Assembly (NCBI GenBank): GCA_031264545.1
Contig: JAISDV010000207.1
Coordinates: 1 to 6,228, forward strand
Source of the DNA: Oscillospiraceae bacterium
GTDB lineage: Bacteria > Bacillota > Clostridia > Oscillospirales > Oscillospiraceae
Length of the DNA: 6,228 nt
Reading direction: 5' to 3'
The notes beneath the pieces are model-generated. The model saw only the letters and a program-made list of their open reading frames with translations. It was not told where the DNA came from and made no database searches. Position numbers and translations under genes: made by a program. This document shows positions 1-6,151 of the stretch, piece after piece (the stretch's first letter is position 1; each line of letters starts with the position of its first letter).

Positions 1-1290
1 GCCCCCGGCCTTGAGCTCCGCGAGCGCTTTTGTCTGTTCCTCGATCTGCTTCCTCTGCGCCTCGAGGTCAAGCGCCTCCGTGGCCTGGGTCTTACCGTCC
101 GCTTTTTTCTGTTCGGCCAACGCAAACATCAGATCCTGGAGCGCCTTCTGGTTTGTACTGACCGCTTCCAGCGCGGCGTTATACGTTGCCTGTTTGTCTT
201 CAAGCGCCTTCAGCGCGCTCTCATAGCCGGCCAGCGCGACCTGCGCCGCCGCCAATGTGTTTTTTGCGGCCGCCAATTGGTTTTTTACAGTATTATAATT
301 GTAATCACCAGAACTTTCGTCAATCAATCTGGCCAGCTCGCTGCTCAAAGAGTCGTAGTTCTTCTGAAGTGGGTCAACCGCCGCATAGGCGGCCGTCATC
401 GCCGTAATGCTCGCCCTGCTATAGCCGACGCCGGTGGGAAACGCGGGGATACCCGCGGCCGCTTCACTTGTGGGAAATGAAGGCTCATCGTAAGCATTAA
501 GAAGCGCCGCATATGTTTCGTTAAGCATTTCCATATATGACACTTTATCCCCAGAGACTTGGCCGAGCTGCCGCATCCACTCGACCGTACAGCTTTCCAA
601 ATTGCCGTAGGCCGCGCTGTGAACCGCCCTTGCCGCGTCGAGCTTGGCCTTTGCCGCGCTGACCTCACTCCGTTTTGCGTTGATTGCCGCCGAATTTTCG
701 CTGCCGGGGTTAAGAGATGCGAGCTGATCCTCGAGACTGCTGACCCTGGTTTGCTGAAGGTCCGCCTCGGTCTTGGCCCTGCTGCAATTGCCCTGTGCCG
801 CGGCCAGCTCCGCCGCCGCGACATAGGACGCATCCCGGTCCGCCTTTGCCTGGTCCAGCGCTTCCTGAGCGAGCTGGATGTCCCTGTTCTCCTTGGCATA
901 ATCGCCGTCGGTCGAATTGATAAGCGCTTTTTTATAGGCCAGCACGAGCGCGTCCAGCGCGGCCTCGCCCTCCTTGAGCTGCGCGCTCTCGGCAGCGGAA
1001 TAAAATACAAGCGGATCGCCTATGGAGACCTTGTCCCCCACCTTTACGGGCACCGAAAGCACCTCGCGCGTTTGGAGGCTTTTCACCTCGTAGCTCTCGT
1101 TCGCAGCGACCGTGCCCGTTCCGCGGATCCTGGCGCTGATCACGCCCGATTGCACATATTCCGCCGCAACCTCCGGCAGGGAGCGATTCATAATCGTATT
1201 GGAAAAGAAGGTCAATACAAGCATGAGCGCGAGAAAAATGATCGCCGCATTCTTGACCCAGTCCCGTTTTTTGACTTTCTGTTCCGTCAT
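1..1290 (-). CDS. HlyD/MacA-family membrane fusion (adaptor) protein, 3' end outside window
   Basis: The frame stays open for 430 codons from the ATG at 1290 to the window edge, so the C-terminus is missing. Residues 1-13 are basic, and about 14-31 form one membrane segment (signal anchor, bulk outside). Residues about 56-97 look like the first half of a biotinyl-lipoyl barrel: a GTGTV start, then VPVKVGDKVSIGDPLVFY. Residues about 99-235 and 300-430 are Ala/Glu/Gln/Lys-rich helices typical of long coiled coils, split by a Pro/Gly-containing linker (about 265-292). Family knowledge: such adaptors work with ABC exporters of the MacB/YknYZ type or other efflux pumps. The second lipoyl half and beta-barrel should lie beyond position 1. 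The start is supported by GAAAGGA at 1300-1306, 9 nt upstream. The gene follows the permease stop by 38 nt with no terminator, so it is probably co-transcribed. The export partner and substrate are unknown. Confidence is high for family, low for role. Confidence 0.85.
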   Translation of the reverse strand, partial: MTEQKVKKRDWVKNAAIIFLALMLVLTFFSNTIMNRSLPEVAAEYVQSGVISARIRGTGTVAANESYEVKSLQTREVLSVPVKVGDKVSIGDPLVFYSAAESAQLKEGEAALDALVLAYKKALINSTDGDYAKENRDIQLAQEALDQAKADRDASYVAAAELAAAQGNCSRAKTEADLQQTRVSSLEDQLASLNPGSENSAAINAKRSEVSAAKAKLDAARAVHSAAYGNLESCTVEWMRQLGQVSGDKVSYMEMLNETYAALLNAYDEPSFPTSEAAAGIPAFPTGVGYSRASITAMTAAYAAVDPLQKNYDSLSSELARLIDESSGDYNYNTVKNQLAAAKNTLAAAQVALAGYESALKALEDKQATYNAALEAVSTNQKALQDLMFALAEQKKADGKTQATEALDLEAQRKQIEEQTKALAELKAGG

Positions 1291-1328
1291 AAGCCAATGT
1301 CCTTTCAGGTGGTTGACATAATTTTCGC

Positions 1329-2213
1329 TCAGCCCTTGACGGAGCCGGCGTTTGTGATGCCTTCGACCAGGGCCTCCTCGCCGTGGAGGAAGAGCAGAAG
1401 GGAAGGAATCATATAGACCGTCGCGACGGCGAAGGCCAGTCCGACCTCGCCGGCGTTGATCGTTGAGAGAAAAACGGACAGCGGCTGCTGCTCGGCGTTC
1501 GGCAGCAGAATGAGCGGCTGCTCGACCATGTTCCAATAATCGATAAACACGAGAATCGCGATCGAATACAGCGCGCTGCGGCACTGCGGAAGACATATTC
1601 TGGTAAAGATATGCCATTCGCCGGCCCCGTCCAGCTTTGCCGCCTCGATCAGGGACTGCGGTATCCTCCGCATGAATTTCGTCAGCAGGAAAACGCTGAA
1701 CGGCGCGAAGGCGCCGGGCAGGATAATGGCCCAGCGCGTGTCGAGAATCCCGAGCCAATCCGAAACGAGATAGTTCGGCACAAGCGTGACCTGATAAGGC
1801 ATCAGCATCAGTATAACATAGAAAAAGAAGAGAAAGCTCTTCATTTTTCCCCGGTACCGCGTGAAGCTGTAGGCGGCGAGCGCGGCGATAGCCACTTGGA
1901 GAATCACGATCGGAACGACCAGCCTGACGGAGTTCCAGAATTTGAAAAGATAGTCGGGGCTTTTGAACAGGGTTGCGGCGTACTGGCTGAAGGAGACCTT
2001 GTCGGGTATAAATTTCAGGTTGACCTTTTCGGAAATATAGGTCTTGCCCGAGCCGGCGGCGTTCTTGAAAACGGCGCCGTAGTTTGCGGCGATCTCCGTC
2101 TGCGTCATAAAAGAGTTCGAGAGGGTCAGCACGGTGGGCAGAAGGAATACCAGGGCGAAAAAAGCCGCCAGCAGAGTCAGCATGCCCCGGCCGAAAAGCC
2201 GTTTTTTATTCAT
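1329..2213 (-). CDS. Carbohydrate ABC transporter permease, MalG/UgpE type (CUT1 family)
   Basis: This 294-residue inner membrane subunit of a binding-protein-dependent importer has about six hydrophobic segments, near residues 11-32, 95-117, 125-148, 160-183, 214-236 and 257-277. The cytoplasmic coupling loop matches the canonical EAA motif exactly: EAA at 190-192, Gly196, then nine residues to I206-x-L208-P209. This loop docks on the ATPase. DYWN at 225-228 and the C-terminal ending AGSVKG are also typical of MalG-type subunits. A loop of about 60 residues lies outside the membrane between segments 1 and 2. The ATG overlaps the stop of the upstream permease gene in an ATGA arrangement, which implies translational coupling; AAAGGA lies 9 nt before the start. 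Length is normal for the family. It pairs with the permease at 2210-3094. The substrate is not deducible; a sugar or oligosaccharide is likely from the family. Confidence 0.95.
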   Translation of the reverse strand: MNKKRLFGRGMLTLLAAFFALVFLLPTVLTLSNSFMTQTEIAANYGAVFKNAAGSGKTYISEKVNLKFIPDKVSFSQYAATLFKSPDYLFKFWNSVRLVVPIVILQVAIAALAAYSFTRYRGKMKSFLFFFYVILMLMPYQVTLVPNYLVSDWLGILDTRWAIILPGAFAPFSVFLLTKFMRRIPQSLIEAAKLDGAGEWHIFTRICLPQCRSALYSIAILVFIDYWNMVEQPLILLPNAEQQPLSVFLSTINAGEVGLAFAVATVYMIPSLLLFLHGEEALVEGITNAGSVKG

Positions 2214-3094
2214 CCCTCCACGTCCTTTCCAAGCTTGTCCTCAAGCACAAAAAGCAGCGCGATGATCACGACCATCACAAGCGCCATCAGCACGGCCGCC
2301 GCGGAGAGCTTTTGGTAATCGAGCGAGGCAAAGGTGTTGTTCATAAAATGCTGGAGCATATAAAGGCTCTCGACCGGGTATTCGCCCGTCAGCAGATAGA
2401 CCTCCCTGAAAACCTTGAAGGAATTGATCAGGGACAAGATGGTGACAAACAGGATGGTCGGCGAGAGATAGCGCAGGGTGATGTTCCGGAACTTGAACCA
2501 CGGCGTCGCCCCGTCTATATCCGCGACCTCGATCAGCTCTCCGGGAATATTATTCAGGGCCGCCATAAACAAAATCATATTATATCCGAGGTTTTTCCAC
2601 AGAAAAAGCGTGACGACGACAAGCTGCGCGTATTGCGATTTCAGCCAGTCGATCTTGCCCGCGCCGAACAGGCCGAGCAGATCGTTCAGCGAGCCGTTGT
2701 GGCTGAAAATGACCTGCCAGATCAGGACGACGGACGCAACCGGCACCATCATCGGGCTGAGGAAAAAGGTTCGGAACTGGCTTTTCAGCGGGATCCGGCA
2801 TTCGAGCAGCTGCGCGAGCAGAAAGGGCAGCACGACCGCCAGGGGCACCGCAACCAGCGAGAGCCCGGCGGTATTTTTCGCGGCCGTGACGAAAGCCGAA
2901 TTTCTGAACAGCGCCGAAAAGTTCCTGAACAGAACGAATTCGTGCTGTATCGGGTTGTTTATCAGCGAATAATAGACGATCACAAAGAACGGTGCGATGA
3001 AAAATACCGCGACTCCCAGCACGCTTGGAGAGAGAAACGCCAGATCGCGCAGTCGGTCTCTTCTGCATTCATTCAGCCGCCGCTTTTTTTTCAT
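2210..3094 (-). CDS. Sugar ABC transporter permease, MalF/UgpA type (CUT1 family)
   Basis: This 294-residue integral membrane subunit has a strongly basic N-terminus (residues 2-16), then a first membrane segment at about 20-43 beginning with the LSPSVLG motif common in UgpA/MalF-like permeases. Further segments lie near 74-98, 109-131, 157-180, 209-228 and 262-285. The coupling loop is E189-V-A-x3-G195, then nine residues to I205-T-L207-R208. It therefore departs from the EAA...LP consensus at two places: Val for the first Ala, and Arg for the final Pro. The following region contains INSFKVFREVYLLTGEYP (223-240), typical of this subunit. AGGAAGG lies just upstream of the ATG. The gene starts 58 nt after the binding-protein stop and overlaps the next permease by 4 nt. 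With that partner it should form the heterodimeric channel of a CUT1 importer. No ATPase is encoded in this window. Confidence 0.95.
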   Translation of the reverse strand: MKKKRRLNECRRDRLRDLAFLSPSVLGVAVFFIAPFFVIVYYSLINNPIQHEFVLFRNFSALFRNSAFVTAAKNTAGLSLVAVPLAVVLPFLLAQLLECRIPLKSQFRTFFLSPMMVPVASVVLIWQVIFSHNGSLNDLLGLFGAGKIDWLKSQYAQLVVVTLFLWKNLGYNMILFMAALNNIPGELIEVADIDGATPWFKFRNITLRYLSPTILFVTILSLINSFKVFREVYLLTGEYPVESLYMLQHFMNNTFASLDYQKLSAAAVLMALVMVVIIALLFVLEDKLGKDVEG

Positions 3095-3111
3095 CGTACC
3101 TTCCTTTCGCG

Positions 3112-3139
3112 GCGCCCGGCGAGCCGGCCCGCCGGGCGC
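3112..3139 (-). promoter_or_regulatory. GC-only intercistronic hairpin between binding-protein and permease genes
   Basis: In the 58-nt gap between the two genes, GCGCCCGGCG (3112-3121) and CGCCGGGCGC (3130-3139) are perfect reverse complements, giving a 10-bp G/C-only stem with an 8-nt loop. On the minus-strand transcript no U-run follows it; the next element is the permease ribosome binding site. It is therefore not a standard intrinsic terminator. Hairpins in this position in other binding-protein transporter operons protect the upstream mRNA from 3' exonucleases, so that the binding protein is made in excess over the membrane subunits. That role here is inference. Confidence 0.6.
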
Positions 3140-3152
3140 GCGCCATCCGTTT

Positions 3153-5675
3153 TTACCGCTGCTCGTTGATGTAGAGCGTCATGCGGCTCTGGATGATGTC
3201 CGCGGTCTCGTCAACGGTCTTTTCTCCGGCAAAGTAATAGGCCGCTTCCTCGTTGATAAGCTCCATCATGCTCTGGTCGTAATTGAAAGTGCCCGTGACC
3301 GAATCGATCAGCGCCCTGATCTGGTCGGCTTCCTCCTGGGTGATCGCGTAGAACTCGACCATGGCGCCGTCGTCTATACTCATTCCGCCTCTGGATACGG
3401 GGACTCGCTCGCCGTTCTCGTCCGTCGTATATTCCTGCTTCATGGCCTCCGCAAGCTTTTTATCAAAGGCCTTCCGGTTTACCGGGAAGTTCCAGTTCAA
3501 ACTTTCTTGATAATCTTCGGAAATCAGGGCCCGCACAAACTGCCAGGCGCCGTCCTTGTCCCTGCAGGCGCTGGTCATGGCGATGCCGCCGCTCATCTGC
3601 GCGACGCCGCCGCCGTCGCCGGATTCGGACGGAAAGCCCTTGAATACGATCTGACCGCCGTGCGAGGCCTTATAATACTGAAAGCTGTCAAAATCTCCCG
3701 CGCCGAAAATCGTGAACAGCTGGCGGCCGTCCCGGATCAGGACGCTGGAATCGATCCATTCGATCTCCTTGCCATATCCCGCCTGGTTTTCCTCCCGCTC
3801 CGGAAAGGTGTTGGCAAACGCCAGCAGCTTTTTGAAGTCGTCCGAATTAAAGCGGCATTCGCCGGTCTGCCAGTTCAGGTACCTGTCTATGTTGAGCATG
3901 GCAATATACTGGAAAATGCCCTCCTTCGTCATATCCATGCCGAAGGGATAATCCGCCTGGGGGTTGTCATTGAGGATCTGCTGCAGCTCATCCATGGTCC
4001 AGCCCGGCTCCGGGCCGGCGACCCCGGGTGAGGCGACTATGGAACTGACGCTGAAGCTGGTCGCGAGCTGGTAGAGCTTGCCGTCCGTCTCGAGCACGCC
4101 GAGAATGGCGGGGATCAGGTCCTCGCGGCTCAGCCCGGCATCCGCGTCGATATACGCGTACAGATCCTCGAGCAGGCCCTTCGCGGCATACTGCTTAAAA
4201 GGCAGGTTTGAAACGTCGATGAGATCGGGAATCTTGCCGGAGATGATCTCGGTGCTGAGCTTGGTCGCGCCGGCGTTATAGTCCTCGCCGGTGTTGAATT
4301 CAGAATAGTCCTGGATCTCGATCCTGTAATCCTCGCTGGTCTTGTTGAACTTGAGCAGCTGTCTCCTGAGATTATAGTCCAGATACAGGGTGGCGAGCGT
4401 GAGGACGGTTTTCTGCTTGACCGCACTCCTCAGGGTCTTGGCGAGAGTGACGATCTCGAGGGAAGCGTCGCCGTCGCCGCTGTAGTCCTGGGAGATCGCG
4501 AAAACGTCGCCGTTGTCCCTGACCGTGCTGAAGCGGACGCTGTCGCCGTCGACGTCGCAATTGAGCCAGGTGAGTATTTTTTCGGAGGCCTCCGTCTCGG
4601 TGCTGTACCCGAACAGCGAGGAGCTGTCCGTATAGCAGAAGTCATACGTATCGCCGCCGTCGCTGGTCTGCCAGACGTCGCTCGGCGCCGGATATTCCTC
4701 GCCCCAGTCCTTGGCGGCGGGGTCGATGGTCTTGATGACCATGCTGTAACTCTCGCCGTCTGCGGACTGCACGTTGGTCGGAGCGCCTATAGAGCCGTCC
4801 TTGACGCGGACGAGGCCGGAGATCCAGCCGTCTGTCTTCAGCTTGAAAAGGAATTCCGCGTCAGGTCCGAAAACATATACGGCCCCCTCGTCCGCGCTGA
4901 TATAAAGATTGCCCGCGCTGTCCGTCAGCATGGCGTTGATGTAAAAATAACCGCCGTACCGCGCTTCCTCCTCCTGGGACCGCGCGATATACTGGCCCAG
5001 ATCGACGCTCGCGAGCTCCGCGCCGGTGCCGGACAGCTTGCGGATATAGCTGCTGCGCTCATCATTGACATAATACTCCCAGGGATCCTGGGTGTCCGCG
5101 TCGAAGCCCTCCGGCAGGTCGAAAATCGTCTTGCTGACGCTTTCCGCAACCCAGATGTCCCCCTTGGCATCGGCTACAAGCCGGTCGAGACCGGCGTATG
5201 AATACGGATCATCTCCGGCGTCGAGGGGAACGTAGTCGGGAAGCTTTTTGTAATCCGTGCCGTCCGCTTTGATCGAATAGAGGAAATTTTTGTATGTAAT
5301 ATCGGAAGTATCCAACTCGGCTCCGGGCGCGGTCCCGGCCTCGGCGACAGTCGCCGTTCCGTATGCTCCGGATGAGGCGATCTTGGTATAGGTCTCATAC
5401 CCGTTCATCGCATCCACTTCTTCCTGGGTCGCCGGCGTACCGTCCGCGTGGACCGGAAGGCTCGCGCTGAAATAAATGGTGTCGCCCGCCATACAGGGGG
5501 AGGAAATATCGGTGATCTCCTCGGGCAGCTTCGTATAATGCGGAACATAGACATATTCGGAAAGCCCCGCGCCCTCCGCGTTCTTGTTGCCGCAGCCGGA
5601 CAGCAGCCCCGCTGAGACGGCAAAAACCATGAGCAATGACAGCGCGCGCCCCGCGGCTCTGGAACTCTTCTTCAT
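3153..5675 (-). CDS. Two-domain lipoprotein: N-terminal beta-propeller-like region plus ABC extracellular solute-binding domain
   Basis: This 840-residue lipoprotein captures substrate for the importer encoded by the next two genes. Residues 1-28 are a lipoprotein signal: a basic start, a hydrophobic core, then the lipobox LSGC with Cys28 as the lipidated residue. Residues about 40-415 resemble a beta-propeller, with blade-like DxxGxxY/W strands such as DAKGDIWVAES (169-179), DSAGNLYISADEG (252-264) and DNGDVFAISQ (387-396). From about 422 the sequence is a typical family 1 binding protein: SGKIPDLIDV (479-488), DGKLYQLATSFSV (531-543), GWTMDEL (558-564), FPVNRKAF (730-737) and a helical C-terminus. 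Plain family members have about 420-450 residues, so this one is roughly double. A GTG at 5696 is in frame but lies upstream of the AAGGAG, so the ATG at 5675 (7 nt spacing) is chosen. The protein is Asp/Glu-rich. The ligand is unknown. Confidence 0.93.
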   Translation of the reverse strand: MKKSSRAAGRALSLLMVFAVSAGLLSGCGNKNAEGAGLSEYVYVPHYTKLPEEITDISSPCMAGDTIYFSASLPVHADGTPATQEEVDAMNGYETYTKIASSGAYGTATVAEAGTAPGAELDTSDITYKNFLYSIKADGTDYKKLPDYVPLDAGDDPYSYAGLDRLVADAKGDIWVAESVSKTIFDLPEGFDADTQDPWEYYVNDERSSYIRKLSGTGAELASVDLGQYIARSQEEEARYGGYFYINAMLTDSAGNLYISADEGAVYVFGPDAEFLFKLKTDGWISGLVRVKDGSIGAPTNVQSADGESYSMVIKTIDPAAKDWGEEYPAPSDVWQTSDGGDTYDFCYTDSSSLFGYSTETEASEKILTWLNCDVDGDSVRFSTVRDNGDVFAISQDYSGDGDASLEIVTLAKTLRSAVKQKTVLTLATLYLDYNLRRQLLKFNKTSEDYRIEIQDYSEFNTGEDYNAGATKLSTEIISGKIPDLIDVSNLPFKQYAAKGLLEDLYAYIDADAGLSREDLIPAILGVLETDGKLYQLATSFSVSSIVASPGVAGPEPGWTMDELQQILNDNPQADYPFGMDMTKEGIFQYIAMLNIDRYLNWQTGECRFNSDDFKKLLAFANTFPEREENQAGYGKEIEWIDSSVLIRDGRQLFTIFGAGDFDSFQYYKASHGGQIVFKGFPSESGDGGGVAQMSGGIAMTSACRDKDGAWQFVRALISEDYQESLNWNFPVNRKAFDKKLAEAMKQEYTTDENGERVPVSRGGMSIDDGAMVEFYAITQEEADQIRALIDSVTGTFNYDQSMMELINEEAAYYFAGEKTVDETADIIQSRMTLYINEQR

Positions 5676-5682
5676 TTCGCTT

Positions 5683-5688
5683 CTCCTT
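5683..5688 (-). promoter_or_regulatory. Ribosome binding site fixing the lipoprotein start
   Basis: AAGGAG on the minus strand lies 7 nt before the ATG at 5675. It excludes the longer in-frame GTG start at 5696, because the site would then fall inside the coding sequence. The ATG start also gives a proper lipoprotein signal peptide beginning MKKSS. Confidence 0.85.
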
Positions 5689-5715
5689 ATAAACACGACA
5701 AATGAGCGTGTTGCT

Positions 5716-5727
5716 CGTACTAGTACG
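5716..5727. promoter_or_regulatory. Perfect 12-bp palindrome at the predicted transcription start (candidate operator)
   Basis: CGTACTAGTACG is a perfect palindrome starting about 6 bp downstream of the -10 hexamer, so it covers roughly +1 to +12 of the predicted operon transcript. GAGCGT (5704-5709) and ACGCTC (5725-5730) form a further inverted pair overlapping it. This is a classical repressor position. I cannot assign the site to a named regulator family. Confidence 0.5.
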
Positions 5728-5733
5728 CTCGCA

Positions 5734-5762
5734 ATATTATCATCAGCGGCCGCTTATGTCAA
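5734..5762 (-). promoter_or_regulatory. Sigma-A-type promoter of the transporter operon
   Basis: On the minus strand, a perfect TTGACA (5757-5762) is followed by a 17-nt spacer and TAATAT (5734-5739, 4 of 6 matches to TATAAT). Just upstream of the -35 is an A/T tract (5768-5779, containing AAATTTAAATT) that resembles an UP element. Transcription would begin near 5727, giving a leader of about 50 nt before the ATG at 5675. No other promoter of this quality was seen upstream of the later genes, consistent with a single operon. Confidence 0.75.
5741..5758. promoter_or_regulatory. 18-bp near-palindrome in the -35/-10 spacer (candidate operator)
   Basis: The core AGCGGCCGCT (5745-5754) is a perfect 10-bp palindrome. 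Adding the flanks CATC and TATG extends it to 18 bp with 8 of 9 pairs matching. It occupies the promoter spacer almost exactly and touches the -35, so a bound protein would compete with, or reshape, RNA polymerase binding. GC-rich self-complementary words occur by chance in GC-rich DNA, so confidence is modest. Confidence 0.4.
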
Positions 5763-5770
5763 CGTTTGAA
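5757..5770 (-). promoter_or_regulatory. cre-like site (CcpA catabolite repression) overlapping the -35
   Basis: The minus-strand 14-mer TTCAAACGTTGACA matches the cre consensus TGWAANCGNTNWCA at 9 of 11 defined positions; the mismatches are positions 2 and 3. It ends in the -35 hexamer, where CcpA binding would repress. Catabolite control is expected for a sugar importer in Bacillota, but the shared TTGACA end inflates the match, so this is tentative. Confidence 0.35.
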
Positions 5771-5791
5771 TTTAAATTTGCGTTCAGGGCA

Positions 5792-5831
5792 GCCGCGGAG
5801 CAACCCGCTTTTTTTTGACGCCGCGGAGCAA
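5792..5831. repeat. 12-bp direct repeat pair upstream of the operon promoter
   Basis: GCCGCGGAGCAA occurs exactly at 5792-5803 and again at 5820-5831, a 28-bp period. The copies begin 30 and 58 bp upstream of the -35 hexamer, a usual distance for activator sites. The right copy is also the left arm of the dyad at 5822-5844. Confidence 0.6.
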
Positions 5832-5844
5832 ATTATGTTCCGCG
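5822..5844. promoter_or_regulatory. 23-bp imperfect dyad (candidate regulator site)
   Basis: CGCGGA (5822-5827) and TCCGCG (5839-5844) are perfect reverse complements. Aligned about the central base at 5833, 9 of 11 pairs match across the whole 23 bp. It could be a dimer binding site, with the repeat at 5792-5803 as an extra half site. No family is assigned. Confidence 0.4.
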
Positions 5845-5979
5845 CAACACAGAAAAATTCAGCGCCGGCAGCTTTTATAATTTTTTTGCCGCCCGTATTG
5901 CCTGCCGTGAGACCCGCTGAACCGTTCCTTCCCGCAATAAGGCCCGTGCGCAATGTGCAAATAAAGAAACGCGCCCGGC

Positions 5980-6008
5980 TTGACATACGGCAAAAAAACT
6001 GTTACAAA
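5980..6008 (+). promoter_or_regulatory. Candidate promoter for the divergent plus-strand gene
   Basis: A perfect TTGACA (5980-5985), a 17-nt spacer and TACAAA (6003-6008, 4 of 6 matches). It points toward the gene starting at 6152, leaving a leader of about 135 nt that would include the heptamer repeats. Confidence 0.5.
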
Positions 6009-6092
6009 TAAATTGCTGCGCGTCGGCAGTTCCCGCGCCTTCTTCCCTGCCGCAGCCGCTCCGCTTCACACGCACGAACAAAATTTTTCACT

Positions 6093-6127
6093 CTCAACTC
6101 TCACCCGTCAACTCTCAACTGTCAACT
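6093..6127. repeat. Five tandem 7-bp repeats (consensus STCAACT)
   Basis: Consecutive heptamers are CTCAACT, CTCACCC, GTCAACT, CTCAACT and GTCAACT. Four are CTCAACT or GTCAACT; the second has diverged. The array ends 24 nt before the ATG at 6152, inside the predicted leader of the plus-strand gene. Such short heptamer arrays occur in intergenic DNA of several bacterial groups and can vary in copy number. A function here is unknown. Confidence 0.75.
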
Positions 6128-6151
6128 GAACGCAGCGCAATCAGGAGTAAA

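Larger units (their letters stand above)
5771..6151. other. Intergenic region between divergent genes, no recognisable gene
   Basis: About 380 nt without a convincing coding region. Short open frames cross it on both strands, but none has a ribosome binding site or a recognisable protein. The stretch is punctuated by A and T runs (for example 5809-5816 and 5881-5887), unlike the GC-rich coding DNA. It contains the 12-bp direct repeats and dyad at 5792-5844, a TATAAT at 5876-5881 without a matching -35, a plus-strand promoter candidate at 5980-6008 and the heptamer repeats at 6093-6127. No tRNA, riboswitch or clear intrinsic terminator was recognised. Confidence 0.6.

Noticed and set aside
396..1010. 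Minus-strand 204-codon frame within the adaptor region
   Set aside because: It is a different frame of the same strand, Arg/Ser-rich, while the frame from 1290 encodes a coherent HlyD-like protein throughout.
1297..1319. ATGTC/GACAT inverted repeat before the adaptor gene, partly covering its ribosome binding site
   Set aside because: A 5-bp stem with a 13-nt loop is too weak to claim regulation or termination.
559..1416. Long plus-strand open frame opposite the adaptor gene
   Set aside because: It spans the antisense of the adaptor, the intergenic gap and the permease end, is Arg/His/Leu-rich with no domain, and has no ribosome binding site. It is a by-product of GC-rich coding DNA.
2040..2054. 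GSGKT in the MalG-type permease resembling a Walker A motif
   Set aside because: The first Gly of the GxxxxGKT pattern is Asn51, and the residues lie in a predicted extracytoplasmic loop, so it is chance.
2997..4031. 344-codon plus-strand open frame opposite the permease/lipoprotein junction
   Set aside because: It is antisense to two clearly recognisable proteins, has no family features, and crosses the hairpin and gene boundary. The long frame is due to few stops in GC-rich antisense DNA.
5675..5696. Upstream GTG start for the lipoprotein
   Set aside because: It would place the AAGGAG inside the gene and add seven residues before a proper lipoprotein signal peptide.
5795..5816. Possible plus-strand intrinsic terminator (GCGG...CCGC followed by eight T)
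   Set aside because: The stem is only 4 bp and no plus-strand gene lies upstream to terminate.
5766..6011. Short plus-strand frame in the intergenic region
   Set aside because: TTG start without a ribosome binding site, composition without domains, and it overlaps the cre-like site, repeats and the candidate promoter.
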